DNA of 64,000 nucleotides from SR-FBR-E99 sp963732365 (GTDB lineage Bacteria; Bacteroidota; Bacteroidia; Bacteroidales; VadinHA17): positions 1,426,001 to 1,490,000 of the forward strand of contig CAVSZC010000005.1 in NCBI GenBank assembly GCA_963732365.1, given 5' to 3'. Below are positions 8,114 to 16,778 of the stretch, one piece after another (the first letter of the stretch is position 1; each line of letters starts with the position of its first letter). Position numbers and translations under genes: made by a program. The notes below the pieces were generated by a model that saw nothing but the letters and a program-made list of their open reading frames with translations, did not search any database and was not told where the DNA came from.

Positions 8114-8733
8114 GATTTTTTAATTTTTGATAACATAATTTTCAGCATGGGTACTGAAGCTATAACAATAAAAATGAATAAGATGTAGATGGAATATTTC
8201 ATAACATCAGGATAAGCTTTTCCAACGAAGTAGCCCAGGGGAACCAGGGTGCAGACCCATGTGAGTGCCCCCAGAATATTAAACAGCAGGAATCTTCTGA
8301 AATTAAAATTAGTTGCACCTGCAATCGCCGGCACCAGCGTACGGATAACAGGCATGAAACGGCCCAGGATAAATGCCCATACTCCGAAACGGGTGTAAAA
8401 ACCGCTTCCACGTTCAAGATATTCCTTTTTGAAGAACCGTGAATTGTTATCGACGAACAATTTTTCCCCTAACCATTTCCCTTTGAAATATCCGGTAAGA
8501 TCACCCATGAACGATGCCAGAACCAGCAGTGCAAGCAGCCATGCCAAAGGCAGTTCCAGGTAATGGGTGCCGCAGAACATGCCGGCCGCAAACAGCAGAT
8601 AATCGCCTCCGGGTAAAACAAATCCAAGAAAGAAACCTGTTTCAATAAAAACAATTGCCAGAATAAGAATCAATCCGCCATACTCTATAAGATGATGAGG
8701 ATCGGAAATGAAATTCCAGAAACCAGTATCCAT
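8110..8733 (-). CDS. DedA/SNARE-associated family membrane protein
   Basis: 207 residues with five or six hydrophobic segments. Family blocks are present: ETGFFLGFVLPGGDYLL near the N terminus and FILGRFMPVIRTLVPAIAGA in the second half (the R-x-x-P-x-x-R pattern). DedA proteins in other bacteria are membrane proteins that flip undecaprenyl phosphate or phospholipids and influence proton motive force; which activity applies here is unknown. The gene is between terC (5-bp gap) and the channel (4-bp overlap), so the three are almost certainly one transcript. Confidence 0.9.
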   Translation of the reverse strand: MDTGFWNFISDPHHLIEYGGLILILAIVFIETGFFLGFVLPGGDYLLFAAGMFCGTHYLELPLAWLLALLVLASFMGDLTGYFKGKWLGEKLFVDNNSRFFKKEYLERGSGFYTRFGVWAFILGRFMPVIRTLVPAIAGATNFNFRRFLLFNILGALTWVCTLVPLGYFVGKAYPDVMKYSIYILFIFIVIASVPMLKIMLSKIKKS

Positions 8734-8738
8734 CAGAA

Positions 8739-9662
8739 TTATACGTTGCTTCTTTTGTTTTTAAACCTCAATGAAAGGAAAACGCTTCCCGTGATTACTG
8801 TTGCGATAAACAGAAGGGACCATTCGATGGGTATTTTATACAGATCGACCAGCATCATTTTGATTCCAACAAAGATCAGCACAACTGCCAGGCCGTAGCT
8901 CAGAAGCCAGAAGCGGTGTACGACGCCGGCGAGGGCGAAATACAGGGAGCGCAATCCGAGGATCGCAAAGACGTTTGATGTGTAGACGATAAACTGGTCC
9001 TGGGTGATTGCAAGGATCGCCGGTATGCTGTCGACAGCAAAGATCAGATCGGTTGTCTCGATGAGAATCAGCACCAGAAACAGAGGAGTTGCATATCGTC
9101 TGCCATCAATTTTTGTGAAGAATCTGTCCCCGTGCAGATCAGGGGTGACAGGCATAAACTTTTTAAAGAACCTCAGGACCGGGTTTTTCTCGGGGTCGAT
9201 TCTCGTATTACTGTGATTAAACATCTTATACCCGGTAAAGATGAGCAACGCCCCGAAAATGTAAATTGTGAAGTGGAACTTTTCAATCAGTGCAACACCG
9301 GCAAAAATGAAGATGACGCGCATGATCAATGCCCCTATTATGCCCCAGAAGAGAACTTTGTGCTGGTACCTGGCAGGGGTCTGGAAATAGGTAAAGATCA
9401 TTAAGAAGACGAAGATATTATCGACGCTCAATGCTTTCTCTACCAGATATCCGGTGAAGAACTCCAGTGCCTGTTGCCGGCCTCTCCAATAGAAAATAAC
9501 AGCATTAAAGACCAGCGCAAGAAATACCCATACGAAAGTCCAGGTCAGTGCCTCTCTGAGGCTTACCTCATGAGTTTTACGGTGGAAAACGCCCAGGTCA
9601 AGTGCCAGCATGAGCAGCACGAAAACATTGAACAGTATCCAGAAAATAATTGGTGTTTCCAT
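8739..9662 (-). CDS. TerC/Alx family integral membrane protein (probable manganese exporter)
   Basis: 307 residues, about nine membrane segments. Diagnostic stretches: MLALDLGVFHRK at the N terminus, EKALSVDNIFVFLMIF, and ETTDLIFAVDSIPAILA, whose buried acidic residues are the family's hallmark. TerC/Alx proteins export Mn2+ in E. coli and Bacillus, in some cases loading secreted enzymes. The upstream segment FHRKTHEVSLREALTW is typical of the Alx branch. It stands first of a tight trio with the DedA gene and the voltage-gated channel. Its own start is the ATG at 9662. No riboswitch of the yybP-ykoY type is evident in the short 43-bp upstream gap. Confidence 0.92.
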   Translation of the reverse strand: METPIIFWILFNVFVLLMLALDLGVFHRKTHEVSLREALTWTFVWVFLALVFNAVIFYWRGRQQALEFFTGYLVEKALSVDNIFVFLMIFTYFQTPARYQHKVLFWGIIGALIMRVIFIFAGVALIEKFHFTIYIFGALLIFTGYKMFNHSNTRIDPEKNPVLRFFKKFMPVTPDLHGDRFFTKIDGRRYATPLFLVLILIETTDLIFAVDSIPAILAITQDQFIVYTSNVFAILGLRSLYFALAGVVHRFWLLSYGLAVVLIFVGIKMMLVDLYKIPIEWSLLFIATVITGSVFLSLRFKNKRSNV

Positions 9663-9705
9663 TATTTTGGTTGTAATACTCAGGTTTTATAAATAATCCG
9701 GATTT

Positions 9706-9903
9706 TCATCCTTTCAATTGTATCATTTTGGTCTCGATCATCTTCTGCAATTCCCTTATCATTGCCTTTTCCTGATTATCAATGTGTAAATCATCATGAA
9801 CCAACCTCATAATACTTTCATACTCGGCGTGAGTAATGATACCGTCCTCCATTACATGATCAATTAACTTTCTTAATCTTACATTGCCTTCAGTTACTGC
9901 CAT
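9706..9903 (-). CDS. Small hypothetical protein
   Basis: 65 residues, mostly helical and acidic, with DGIITHAEYESIMRLVHDDLHIDNQEKAMI in its centre, which looks like two short helix pairs similar to the helical repeats of TerB-like proteins; that resemblance is weak. No signal or membrane segment. The gene lies 43 bp upstream of terC in the same direction. The well-formed amphipathic pattern and the position in a cluster support it as a real gene. Function unknown. Confidence 0.6.
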   Translation of the reverse strand: MAVTEGNVRLRKLIDHVMEDGIITHAEYESIMRLVHDDLHIDNQEKAMIRELQKMIETKMIQLKG

Positions 9904-10047
9904 AGATTTTCATTTTTAAGTTGTACCTAGAAATCAATTCCATTTAATATCTGGTGTGTATTTACTTAAACCCTGAACAGTGCACAGTTGTTCGATAAAA
10001 GTGAATACTCCTGTTCATTTTGCCTCAATATTTGCAATAGATCAGGG

Positions 10048-10290
10048 TTACCGTGTTTCACTGCTTCTGCCAGCATCAAGTTTTTGATTTATTTCATTTA
10101 GCTTTTTTAATATTTCCTTGTTTGAATTTCTGTTTGCGGCACCCATTAAAATGATTTTGGCAGAGACCAGTAAAACACCGGTTTCAAGCAAAATATCTTT
10201 TGTAAAACCAGTTGCAAAAAGTGCGATAAAGAACAGGATAAATGTTAATGCAATTGTAATTGCATTGCCCAGGTCCAGGTTATTTTTCAT
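10048..10290 (-). CDS. Small membrane protein, two transmembrane segments
   Basis: 80 residues: two hydrophobic segments (AITIALTFILFFIALFATGF and LETGVLLVSAKIILMGAA) followed by a charged helix (NKEILKKLNEINQKLDAG). No family recognised. It sits between the P-type ATPase gene (68 bp upstream) and the small protein at 9706. The position suggests a link with the ion-transport cluster, perhaps as an accessory subunit, but this is inference. Confidence 0.6.
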   Translation of the reverse strand: MKNNLDLGNAITIALTFILFFIALFATGFTKDILLETGVLLVSAKIILMGAANRNSNKEILKKLNEINQKLDAGRSSETR

Positions 10291-10358
10291 TTATGTTGCT
10301 TTTACAGTTTGCCTTATTACAGTTTTATTTTATGAACAATGGTTCTATGTTCAGGAAC

Positions 10359-13076
10359 TTAAAAATACTTCCTTCTCACCCATTTCTCAAATCCAATAAT
10401 GATCAGTATTGAGAATGCCACAGAAGCTGACAAGCCCCAGGCATCGATTAGCAAAGGAGACGATTTAAATGCATGGTTCATAAACGGGAGATACACGAAT
10501 GACGTCTGAAACAGCAGTACTATTGCTATTCCCAGGTATATGGAAAGGTTAGAAAACAGGCCAATATTAGCTGCCGAGTATTTCAGAGACCGGCATTCGA
10601 TAAGATAAAATACCTGGAATAGAACCATTGAAGTAACGGCCATTGTTTGTGCTTCAGAGAGAGCCAGGGCTTTATCCGTTCCCCTGGCAAGTTCGGTATT
10701 GTATTCCCAGAGAAATAATCCGATTGTTCCACCTGCCATTATAAGAGACACCAGTATTATCCGGAAAGTGACGAATTGGGTAAATATGGATTTGCCAGGT
10801 ATTCTGGGAGGGCGTTTCATTATATCAGGCTCCATGGCTTCCATGGCCAGGGGGAGTGCCAGAGCCACTGCAGTGATAAGGTTGATCCACAAAACCTGCA
10901 CCGGTTGCATGGGAAGGAGTGGAACCCCATCCTGTGAAGGAAAGAACAACACAGCTATAAAAACAACCAAGCCTAACCCTATACTTGTAGGCAAGAGAAA
11001 AATAATGGATTTCAGAAGGTTGTCGAATACCCTGCGCCCTTCTTCAACCGCAGCTTCGATGCTCTCGAAGTTATCATTAACCAGAACCATGTCGGCAGCT
11101 TCCTTGGATACGGCAGTACCTGTAATACCCATTGCAACTCCTATATCTGCACGTTTGAGGGCAGGGGCATCATTAACACCATCGCCGGTCATGGCAACCA
11201 CCTCACCGTGTGTCTGCAGTGCTTTTACAATATTCAGCTTGTCTTCGGGAGATACCCGCGCAAAAATGTTTGTGATTTTCACTGTTTCCGACAGCTGTTC
11301 GGGACTCATCATCTGAAGTTCTTTTCCGGTAATGACCTGACCGGCATTTTTGAACCCCAGTTCTCTTGCTATTATCGAAGCCGTTGAAGGATGGTCACCT
11401 GTGATCATTTTCACGGTTATACCTGCATTATGACAGGTCTCTATCGCTTTTTTTACTTCTAATCGCGGAGGGTCGTTCATTGCCTGTACTCCGACAAAAT
11501 CGAAATTGCGGAGATCTTCTTCCGTGATGAGACCGGCATGGTTTTCAGGCAGCCATTTGGAGGCGATGGCCAGTACCCTCATCCCGGTTTCTGCGAGTTC
11601 CATTACCTCTGCCCTTATTTCTTCAGGCCCGGGGCCATCTGATGAAACGTCGCCGGGTTTTAAAATATGGATAACAGATTCAGGAGCCCCCTTAAGGTAA
11701 ATGACTTTCTTCCCTTCAGGTGAAGAATGAAGAGTAGCCATGATCTTTCTGTCGGAGTCAAATGGCAATTCGTCTAATCTTGGCCACAGACTGGCTACTT
11801 CAGGAAAATTCAGTCCAAATTTTTTCCCTGCAACAATCAGCGATACTTCAGTAGGGTCTCCGACTGCGATCCATTGTCCGTCTTTGTAACTGATACTTGC
11901 ATCGTTGCATAGTACCGAAGCAAGCATTAGTTCACCGATGTCGCTGTTCTCTGCCTCAGTGCCGGTATCGCTTCTCAATATTTTACCCTCAGGATTGATG
12001 CCCGAACCGGTAGTATGGTATGTCTGCCTGCCATTCCAGAGTTTCTTAACGGTCATCTCGTTAAGCGTTAATGTACCGGTCTTGTCAGAACAGATAACCG
12101 TGGTACTGCCGAGGGTTTCAACTGCGGGTAAATGCCTGATAATGGCATTTCGCCTGGCCATTCGCATAATTCCGATAGCTGCCGATATAGTAATAACGGC
12201 AGGCAGCCCTTCGGGTATTGCGGCTACGGCAATGGTAATGGCTGAAAAAATTGCATCGATGATATCATTATTGCGAAAGAGGCCGATTATTATTACGGCG
12301 ACACATACAATAAGGATTGCATACGTTATTGTTCTTGCAATTTTCTCGAGCGATTTTGTCAATGGTGATTTTATAGTGTCTGTAGTCTGAAGAAGTTCAG
12401 AGATATGCCCAATCTCCGTATTGTTCCCTGTTGCAACAACTACGCCTTCTCCGGTGCCGGAAGTAATCAATGTACCACTATATGCCATGCACTTTCGGTC
12501 TGCTATGCCTGCATCCGCTTCGGAGATATTTGTGTGTTTATCAACAGGCAATGATTCTCCTGTAAGGATTGATTCATTGCATTGCAGGTTTTTGGAGTGA
12601 GTGAGGCGTATGTCAGCCATGACTTTTTCGCCTGCCTGGAGCAAAACATAATCTCCGGCAACAAGCTCTGAGGCAGGAATGCTCCTCTGCTCTCCGTCAC
12701 GCATTACAGTTACTGATTCAGGTAAGAATTTAGTAAGACCCCGGATAGCCTTTCCGGCCTGAAATTCCTGAATAAATCCTATAAACGCATTGATCATTAT
12801 AACAGACAGAACCACAATGCCATCGACAACTTTCCCCAATGTAAATGCCAGTACTGTAGCTCCGATAAGAACAAATAAAATAGGATTAAGAAACTGCCTG
12901 AAAAAGATCTTAAAGGCACTTGCCCCTCCCTGTCCGTGAAGGATATTAAGTCCTGACTCTTTTTGCCGTTTCTTCACCTCAGCTGCGGAAAGGCCTTTTG
13001 ATGACGTTTGGAGTATTTCCAGAACATCCTGATAAGAAAGCAGATGCCATTTATGATTTCGGAGGGTTTCGATCAT
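10359..13076 (-). CDS. P2-type cation-transporting ATPase
   Basis: 905 residues, complete. Domains in order: N-terminal cation ATPase domain (LSYQDVLEILQTSSKGLSA), actuator domain with TGES at 172-175, M4 with PEGLP at 288-292, phosphorylation site DKTGTLT at 331-337, nucleotide domain, hinge TGDGVNDAPALKRADIGVAM, and four C-terminal membrane segments. The architecture is that of SERCA/PMR1-type Ca2+ (or Mn2+) pumps. The M6 segment, however, reads NLITAVALALPLAMEAMEP instead of the N-x-x-T-D of Ca2+ pumps, so ion specificity is open. It acts in the inner membrane. It is first of the minus-strand series that continues with two small genes, TerC, DedA and the channel. Confidence 0.93.
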   Translation of the reverse strand: MIETLRNHKWHLLSYQDVLEILQTSSKGLSAAEVKKRQKESGLNILHGQGGASAFKIFFRQFLNPILFVLIGATVLAFTLGKVVDGIVVLSVIMINAFIGFIQEFQAGKAIRGLTKFLPESVTVMRDGEQRSIPASELVAGDYVLLQAGEKVMADIRLTHSKNLQCNESILTGESLPVDKHTNISEADAGIADRKCMAYSGTLITSGTGEGVVVATGNNTEIGHISELLQTTDTIKSPLTKSLEKIARTITYAILIVCVAVIIIGLFRNNDIIDAIFSAITIAVAAIPEGLPAVITISAAIGIMRMARRNAIIRHLPAVETLGSTTVICSDKTGTLTLNEMTVKKLWNGRQTYHTTGSGINPEGKILRSDTGTEAENSDIGELMLASVLCNDASISYKDGQWIAVGDPTEVSLIVAGKKFGLNFPEVASLWPRLDELPFDSDRKIMATLHSSPEGKKVIYLKGAPESVIHILKPGDVSSDGPGPEEIRAEVMELAETGMRVLAIASKWLPENHAGLITEEDLRNFDFVGVQAMNDPPRLEVKKAIETCHNAGITVKMITGDHPSTASIIARELGFKNAGQVITGKELQMMSPEQLSETVKITNIFARVSPEDKLNIVKALQTHGEVVAMTGDGVNDAPALKRADIGVAMGITGTAVSKEAADMVLVNDNFESIEAAVEEGRRVFDNLLKSIIFLLPTSIGLGLVVFIAVLFFPSQDGVPLLPMQPVQVLWINLITAVALALPLAMEAMEPDIMKRPPRIPGKSIFTQFVTFRIILVSLIMAGGTIGLFLWEYNTELARGTDKALALSEAQTMAVTSMVLFQVFYLIECRSLKYSAANIGLFSNLSIYLGIAIVLLFQTSFVYLPFMNHAFKSSPLLIDAWGLSASVAFSILIIIGFEKWVRRKYF

Positions 13077-13150
13077 ATTGTCTCTGTAGGTGAAATGTTG
13101 GCAATAACCATGCTATTCTAAAATTACAATTGTTTCCTCCATCAGGGTCA

Positions 13151-13440
13151 TTAATTGACGACTTGTTTTAAGGTCCTGAGTTTTTCTTTTGCAATAGAGA
13201 TTAATTTTAAAGAAGATTTGTCGATCAGAGAATCATGCGCTTTTACCTTTTCGCTTTCCAGGTTAATTATTGAGTCAAGCGCCATAACTTTATCAAACTC
13301 CTTATTTAATAAGGAATCTAACCTTTCGGTCTTGCTGCTCAAGTCATTAAGCTGCTCCTTTATTTTCTTACTTATTTCGCTGCACTATGTGAATAATACC
13401 ATAATTATTAGTGGCAGTATCAGTTTTACTTGTTTTTCAT
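13151..13440 (-). pseudogene. Remnant of a small coiled-coil lipoprotein gene
   Basis: The open part (13151-13390) encodes a charged coiled coil (SKKIKEQLNDLSSKTERLDS and on to KLRTLKQVVN) with no ATG. Directly upstream in the same frame lies a TAG, and before it VKLILPLIIMVLFT, which with the following Cys-Ser-Glu makes a perfect lipoprotein leader interrupted by the stop exactly before the lipobox Cys. An ATG-AAA-AAC-AAG start at 13440 is out of frame with this leader. So one indel and one nonsense change separate it from an intact gene of roughly 95 codons. A sequencing error cannot explain both easily, but cannot be excluded. Confidence 0.6.
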
Positions 13441-13640
13441 GATATTTTTTTATTTGTTAAACATCAATTATTCTTTACGTTAATTAAGATTTTGTCCCAT
13501 GGTAAGGTTACCTTATATGAGAACAAATATGGTAAAACTAAATTAAAACTTATCCTTGATTTCTGATCTTTACCATGACTTAAGAATTCATTTGAAATTA
13601 ACGGCTTCCAGTCAGGGGATCTTTAGCAGGGCAAATCATC

Positions 13641-13681
13641 TTTAGCCCTCAGAGGGCAAAGAATTGTTCTCAGGGAACAAT
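13641..13681 (+). promoter_or_regulatory. Two adjacent perfect hairpins upstream of the 13726 gene
   Basis: GCCCTC-A-GAGGGC (13645-13657) is followed at once by ATTGTTC-TCAGG-GAACAAT (13663-13681). A related single arm (CTTTAGCAGGGCAAA) lies just upstream at 13621. The 280-bp gap they occupy is otherwise AT-rich. They could act in the leader of the following gene or as terminators; no U run follows either. Confidence 0.4.
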
Positions 13682-13725
13682 ATTCGCGGATATCGGCGAG
13701 TTGTTATTAAAATGATCCTGAAGAT

Positions 13726-14331
13726 ATGAAAAGCATTATTTTTTGCTCAGCATTGCTGCTGGTGGCCGGCACGCTGCACGGACAGTGGAAGGCACAGACA
13801 GCAGAGACTTATGACGGGACATACAGGATGGCTTACGTCACATCAACAAGCGGTAATGAAACCCTCAGGATACTTCGCGATGTATCGGCTTCTGCCGCGG
13901 CAAACGGCACCAGTGTGTTTGAGCAGCTGACAGGGGTGATACTGCTGAATAAGGATATCGGCAATCAGAACAGGGTGCTCAGCCTGGTTCTGGGGTTTGA
14001 TGACAGTCCGAAGATTTACATTCATCAGCCTGAAAACATCAGGCAGCAGTGGGATCCGAATCTGAGGAAATACATGATCGAGTCTGACTGGCAGTTGTGG
14101 AGGATAGCAGATACGAGAGACAGGAGTGTCAGGAAGGAGACTGCTGATCCGGAGTCTCTTCCGCAAAATGAACGGATGAGTATGGAAGGAATCATTGGCT
14201 TATTAAAAACCAGCCAGAAGGTATCCTGCCAGATTATATTGCTGAACAGTGTTTATGATACTCAGTCGATACTCAAATGTGAGTTCACTCTGCAGAACTC
14301 CACGAAATCAATAAACTTCCTGCTTAAATAG
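13726..14331 (+). CDS. Secreted hypothetical protein
   Basis: 201 residues with a signal peptide (MKSIIFCSALLLVAGTLHGQ). The mature part is strand-rich with a repeated theme of polar, positively spaced residues (YRMAYVTSTSGNETLRILRD, then IGNQNRVLSLVLGFDDSPKIYI). I recognise no family. It appears monocistronic: a hairpin-containing leader lies upstream and a strong palindromic terminator region downstream. Likely periplasmic or surface-associated. Confidence 0.65.
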   Translation: MKSIIFCSALLLVAGTLHGQWKAQTAETYDGTYRMAYVTSTSGNETLRILRDVSASAAANGTSVFEQLTGVILLNKDIGNQNRVLSLVLGFDDSPKIYIHQPENIRQQWDPNLRKYMIESDWQLWRIADTRDRSVRKETADPESLPQNERMSMEGIIGLLKTSQKVSCQIILLNSVYDTQSILKCEFTLQNSTKSINFLLK

Positions 14332-14352
14332 TAATTGGCACAGACCACCTCC

Positions 14353-14403
14353 CCCCGAACCGCCCATGGGCGGTTCGGGGTACTCCTCCTTGCTAAGGAG
14401 GAG
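14353..14403. terminator. Tandem perfect palindromes between convergent genes
   Basis: A 28-bp perfect palindrome without loop (arms CCCCGAACCGCCCA and its complement, 14353-14380) is followed by a second perfect hairpin, CTCCTCCTT-GCT-AAGGAGGAG (14383-14403). The convergent position between 13726 (plus) and katG (minus) suits a bidirectional terminator, although no T run follows. The second hairpin resembles a dispersed CTCCTT-loop-AAGGAG repeat common in Bacteroidota genomes, so it may be a mobile repeat. Confidence 0.6.
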
Positions 14404-14442
14404 AAATGTCCATTCTAAAACATTGAAGCCTTCAGACATCAT

Positions 14443-16653
14443 TCAGGCCAGATCGAAGCGGTCGAGGTTCATCACTTTGTTCCATGCAGTCACGAAATCA
14501 GTGACGAACTTTCCGGCGGCGTCAGCGCTGCCGTAAACCTCGGCGAGAGCCCGCAGCTCTGAGTTTGATCCGAAGACGAGGTCAACGCGAGTCCCTTTCC
14601 ACCTCAGGCTGCCTGTCTTACGGTCATGACCCTCGAACTCATCCTTGGAATCGGATACCGGTTTCCATACGGTACTCATGTCGAGCAGGTTCACAAAGAA
14701 GTCGTTCGTGAGTGTGCCGGGACGCCTGGTGAAGACGCCGTGTGCGGAGCCGTCGTAGTTGGCATTCAGCACGCGCATGCCGCCTACCAGCACTGTCATC
14801 TCGGGAGCGGTGAGGTTCAGCAGCCGTGCCTTGTCTACCAGCAGCTCTTCAGGCGTCACGGTAAACCTGGCTTTCAGGTAGTTGCGGAAGCCGTCCGCTG
14901 CCGGCTCAAGCATTTTGAATGACTCGACGTCGGTCTGCTCCTGTGAGGCATCCATTCGTCCGGGGGTGAAAGGTACTGTGACGGTCACCCCTGCCTCTTT
15001 TGCGGCTTTCTCAACTGCAGAACAGCCTGCCAGCACTATAAGGTCTGCCAGCGACACCTTCTTGCCGCCTGACTGTGCGTTGTTGAACTCTTTCATGATG
15101 TTCTCAAGCGTCTCCAGCACCTTCCTCAGCTGAGGAGGGTTGTTCACTGCCCAGTCTTTCTGCGGTGCCAGCCTTATGCGTGCGCCGTTGGCGCCGCCGC
15201 GCTTGTCCGATCCGCGGAAGGTGGAGGCTGAGGCCCATGCGACAGAGACAAGCTGTGACACCGAAAGTCCTGTGCCAAGCACCTTAGCCTTAAGGGCTGC
15301 AATATCCTTCTCATCTGGCAGCGGATGATCGGCGGCAGGTATCGGGTCCTGCCACAGGAGCACCTCAGCAGGGACCTCAGGACCCAGGTATCGTGCCCGT
15401 GGTCCCATGTCACGGTGGGTAAGCTTGAACCATGCGCGGGCAAAGGCATCGGCGAACTCGTCAGGGTTCTCGTAGAACCGTCTCGAGATCTTCTCGTACG
15501 CCGGGTCATACCTCAGTGCCAGGTCAGTGGTGAGCATCGAGGGGACGTGACGTTTCGACGGGTCGTGTGCATCAGGAACCGAGTTGGCGCCTGCGCCGTG
15601 CTTCGGTATCCACTGGTGTGCGCCTGCGGGGCTCTTCGTCAGCTCCCAGTCGTACCCGAACAGGTTCCAGAAGAAGTTATTGCTCCACTTGGTGGGGGTG
15701 CTCGTCCAGGTCACCTCGATACCGCTGGTGATGGTATCGCCTCCCTTCCCTTTTCCGAAGGTGCTGTTCCATCCCAGTCCCTGCTCCTCGATAGGGGCTG
15801 CTTCGGGCTCAGGACCCACGTGTGCCGTGTCGCCGGCGCCGTGTGTCTTGCCGAAGGTATGGCCGCCGGCGATGAGAGCCACTGTCTCCTCGTCATTCAT
15901 TGCCATCCGTGCGAATGTTATGCGTATGTCTTTTGCAGCAGCGAGAGGGTCAGGGTTGCCGTTGGGTCCTTCGGGATTGACATAGATCAGTCCCATCTGC
16001 ACGGCGGCGAGAGGGTTATCAAGGTCGCGCTCGCCCGAGTAGCGTTCTTCGCCCCCGAGCCATTTTGTCTCAGAGCCCCAGTACACATCCTCCTCAGGCT
16101 CCCACACATCCTCGCGTCCGCCGGCGAAGCCGAAGGTCTTGAATCCCATTGACTCGAGGGCTGCGTTGCCTGCCAGGATCATAAGGTCAGCCCATGATAT
16201 GCTGCGGCCGTACTTCTGTTTTATGGGCCACAGGAGCCTGCGGGCCTTGTCAAGGTTGACGTTGTCAGGCCAGCTGTTCAGCGGTGCGAAGCGCTGCTGT
16301 CCTCCCCCGGCGCCGCCACGGCCGTCACCCGTGCGGTAGGTGCCTGCGCTGTGCCATGCCATCCGTATGAACAAGGGTCCGTAATGACCGAAGTCGGCCG
16401 GCCACCACTCCTGCGAGTCGGTCATCAGCTTGCGAAGATCCTGCTTCAGTCCATCATAGTCGAGGCTTTTGAAAGCTTCGGCATAGTCAAAGTCTTTGCC
16501 CATCGGGTCAGAGAGCGATGAGTGCTGGCGGAGAATATTCAGTTTAAGCTGGTTCGGCCACCAGTCGCGGTTCTTTGTCCCGCTGGTGCCGGCAGAGTGT
16601 CTTGTTGCCCCTGTCACCGGGCACTTGCTGATCATTCCGGAGTCGTTTTCCAT
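14443..16653 (-). CDS. katG: Catalase-peroxidase
   Basis: 736 residues, the usual KatG length, with both the catalytic N-terminal and the heme-less C-terminal peroxidase-like halves. Distal heme pocket: IRMAWHSAGTYR (Arg, Trp, His). Proximal His: LIAGGHTFGKTHGAG. The Tyr and Met expected to form the Met-Tyr-Trp adduct appear in MGLIYVNPEGPNG and FARMAMND. The enzyme destroys hydrogen peroxide in the cytoplasm. The regulator gene at 16779 precedes it in the same direction with a 125-bp gap, a common PerR-katG pairing. The coding stretch is noticeably GC-richer than its neighbours, which also explains the long spurious open frames on its other strand. Confidence 0.97.
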   Translation of the reverse strand: MENDSGMISKCPVTGATRHSAGTSGTKNRDWWPNQLKLNILRQHSSLSDPMGKDFDYAEAFKSLDYDGLKQDLRKLMTDSQEWWPADFGHYGPLFIRMAWHSAGTYRTGDGRGGAGGGQQRFAPLNSWPDNVNLDKARRLLWPIKQKYGRSISWADLMILAGNAALESMGFKTFGFAGGREDVWEPEEDVYWGSETKWLGGEERYSGERDLDNPLAAVQMGLIYVNPEGPNGNPDPLAAAKDIRITFARMAMNDEETVALIAGGHTFGKTHGAGDTAHVGPEPEAAPIEEQGLGWNSTFGKGKGGDTITSGIEVTWTSTPTKWSNNFFWNLFGYDWELTKSPAGAHQWIPKHGAGANSVPDAHDPSKRHVPSMLTTDLALRYDPAYEKISRRFYENPDEFADAFARAWFKLTHRDMGPRARYLGPEVPAEVLLWQDPIPAADHPLPDEKDIAALKAKVLGTGLSVSQLVSVAWASASTFRGSDKRGGANGARIRLAPQKDWAVNNPPQLRKVLETLENIMKEFNNAQSGGKKVSLADLIVLAGCSAVEKAAKEAGVTVTVPFTPGRMDASQEQTDVESFKMLEPAADGFRNYLKARFTVTPEELLVDKARLLNLTAPEMTVLVGGMRVLNANYDGSAHGVFTRRPGTLTNDFFVNLLDMSTVWKPVSDSKDEFEGHDRKTGSLRWKGTRVDLVFGSNSELRALAEVYGSADAAGKFVTDFVTAWNKVMNLDRFDLA

Positions 16654-16778
16654 TGCGTGAAGTGTTTATTTAGTTAGACATAATGCAGAGGTGAAGGGTT
16701 ACCCGGGCAGTCCCCGGACAATCCAATCAAAGCGATTGTATTTTAAGTTATAAATGTCAAACCGGCGAATCCATTCAT

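Noticed and set aside
9663..9705. Manganese riboswitch before terC
   Set aside because: The upstream gap is only 43 bp and has no suitable fold.
13155..13442. Plus-strand open frame opposite the broken lipoprotein gene
   Set aside because: Antisense of a coiled-coil sequence; no leader or family features, and the minus strand shows a recognisable gene remnant.
15325..16152. Long open frame (275 codons) on the plus strand inside katG
   Set aside because: Antisense shadow of a GC-rich, strongly conserved gene; no family pattern, no start signal.
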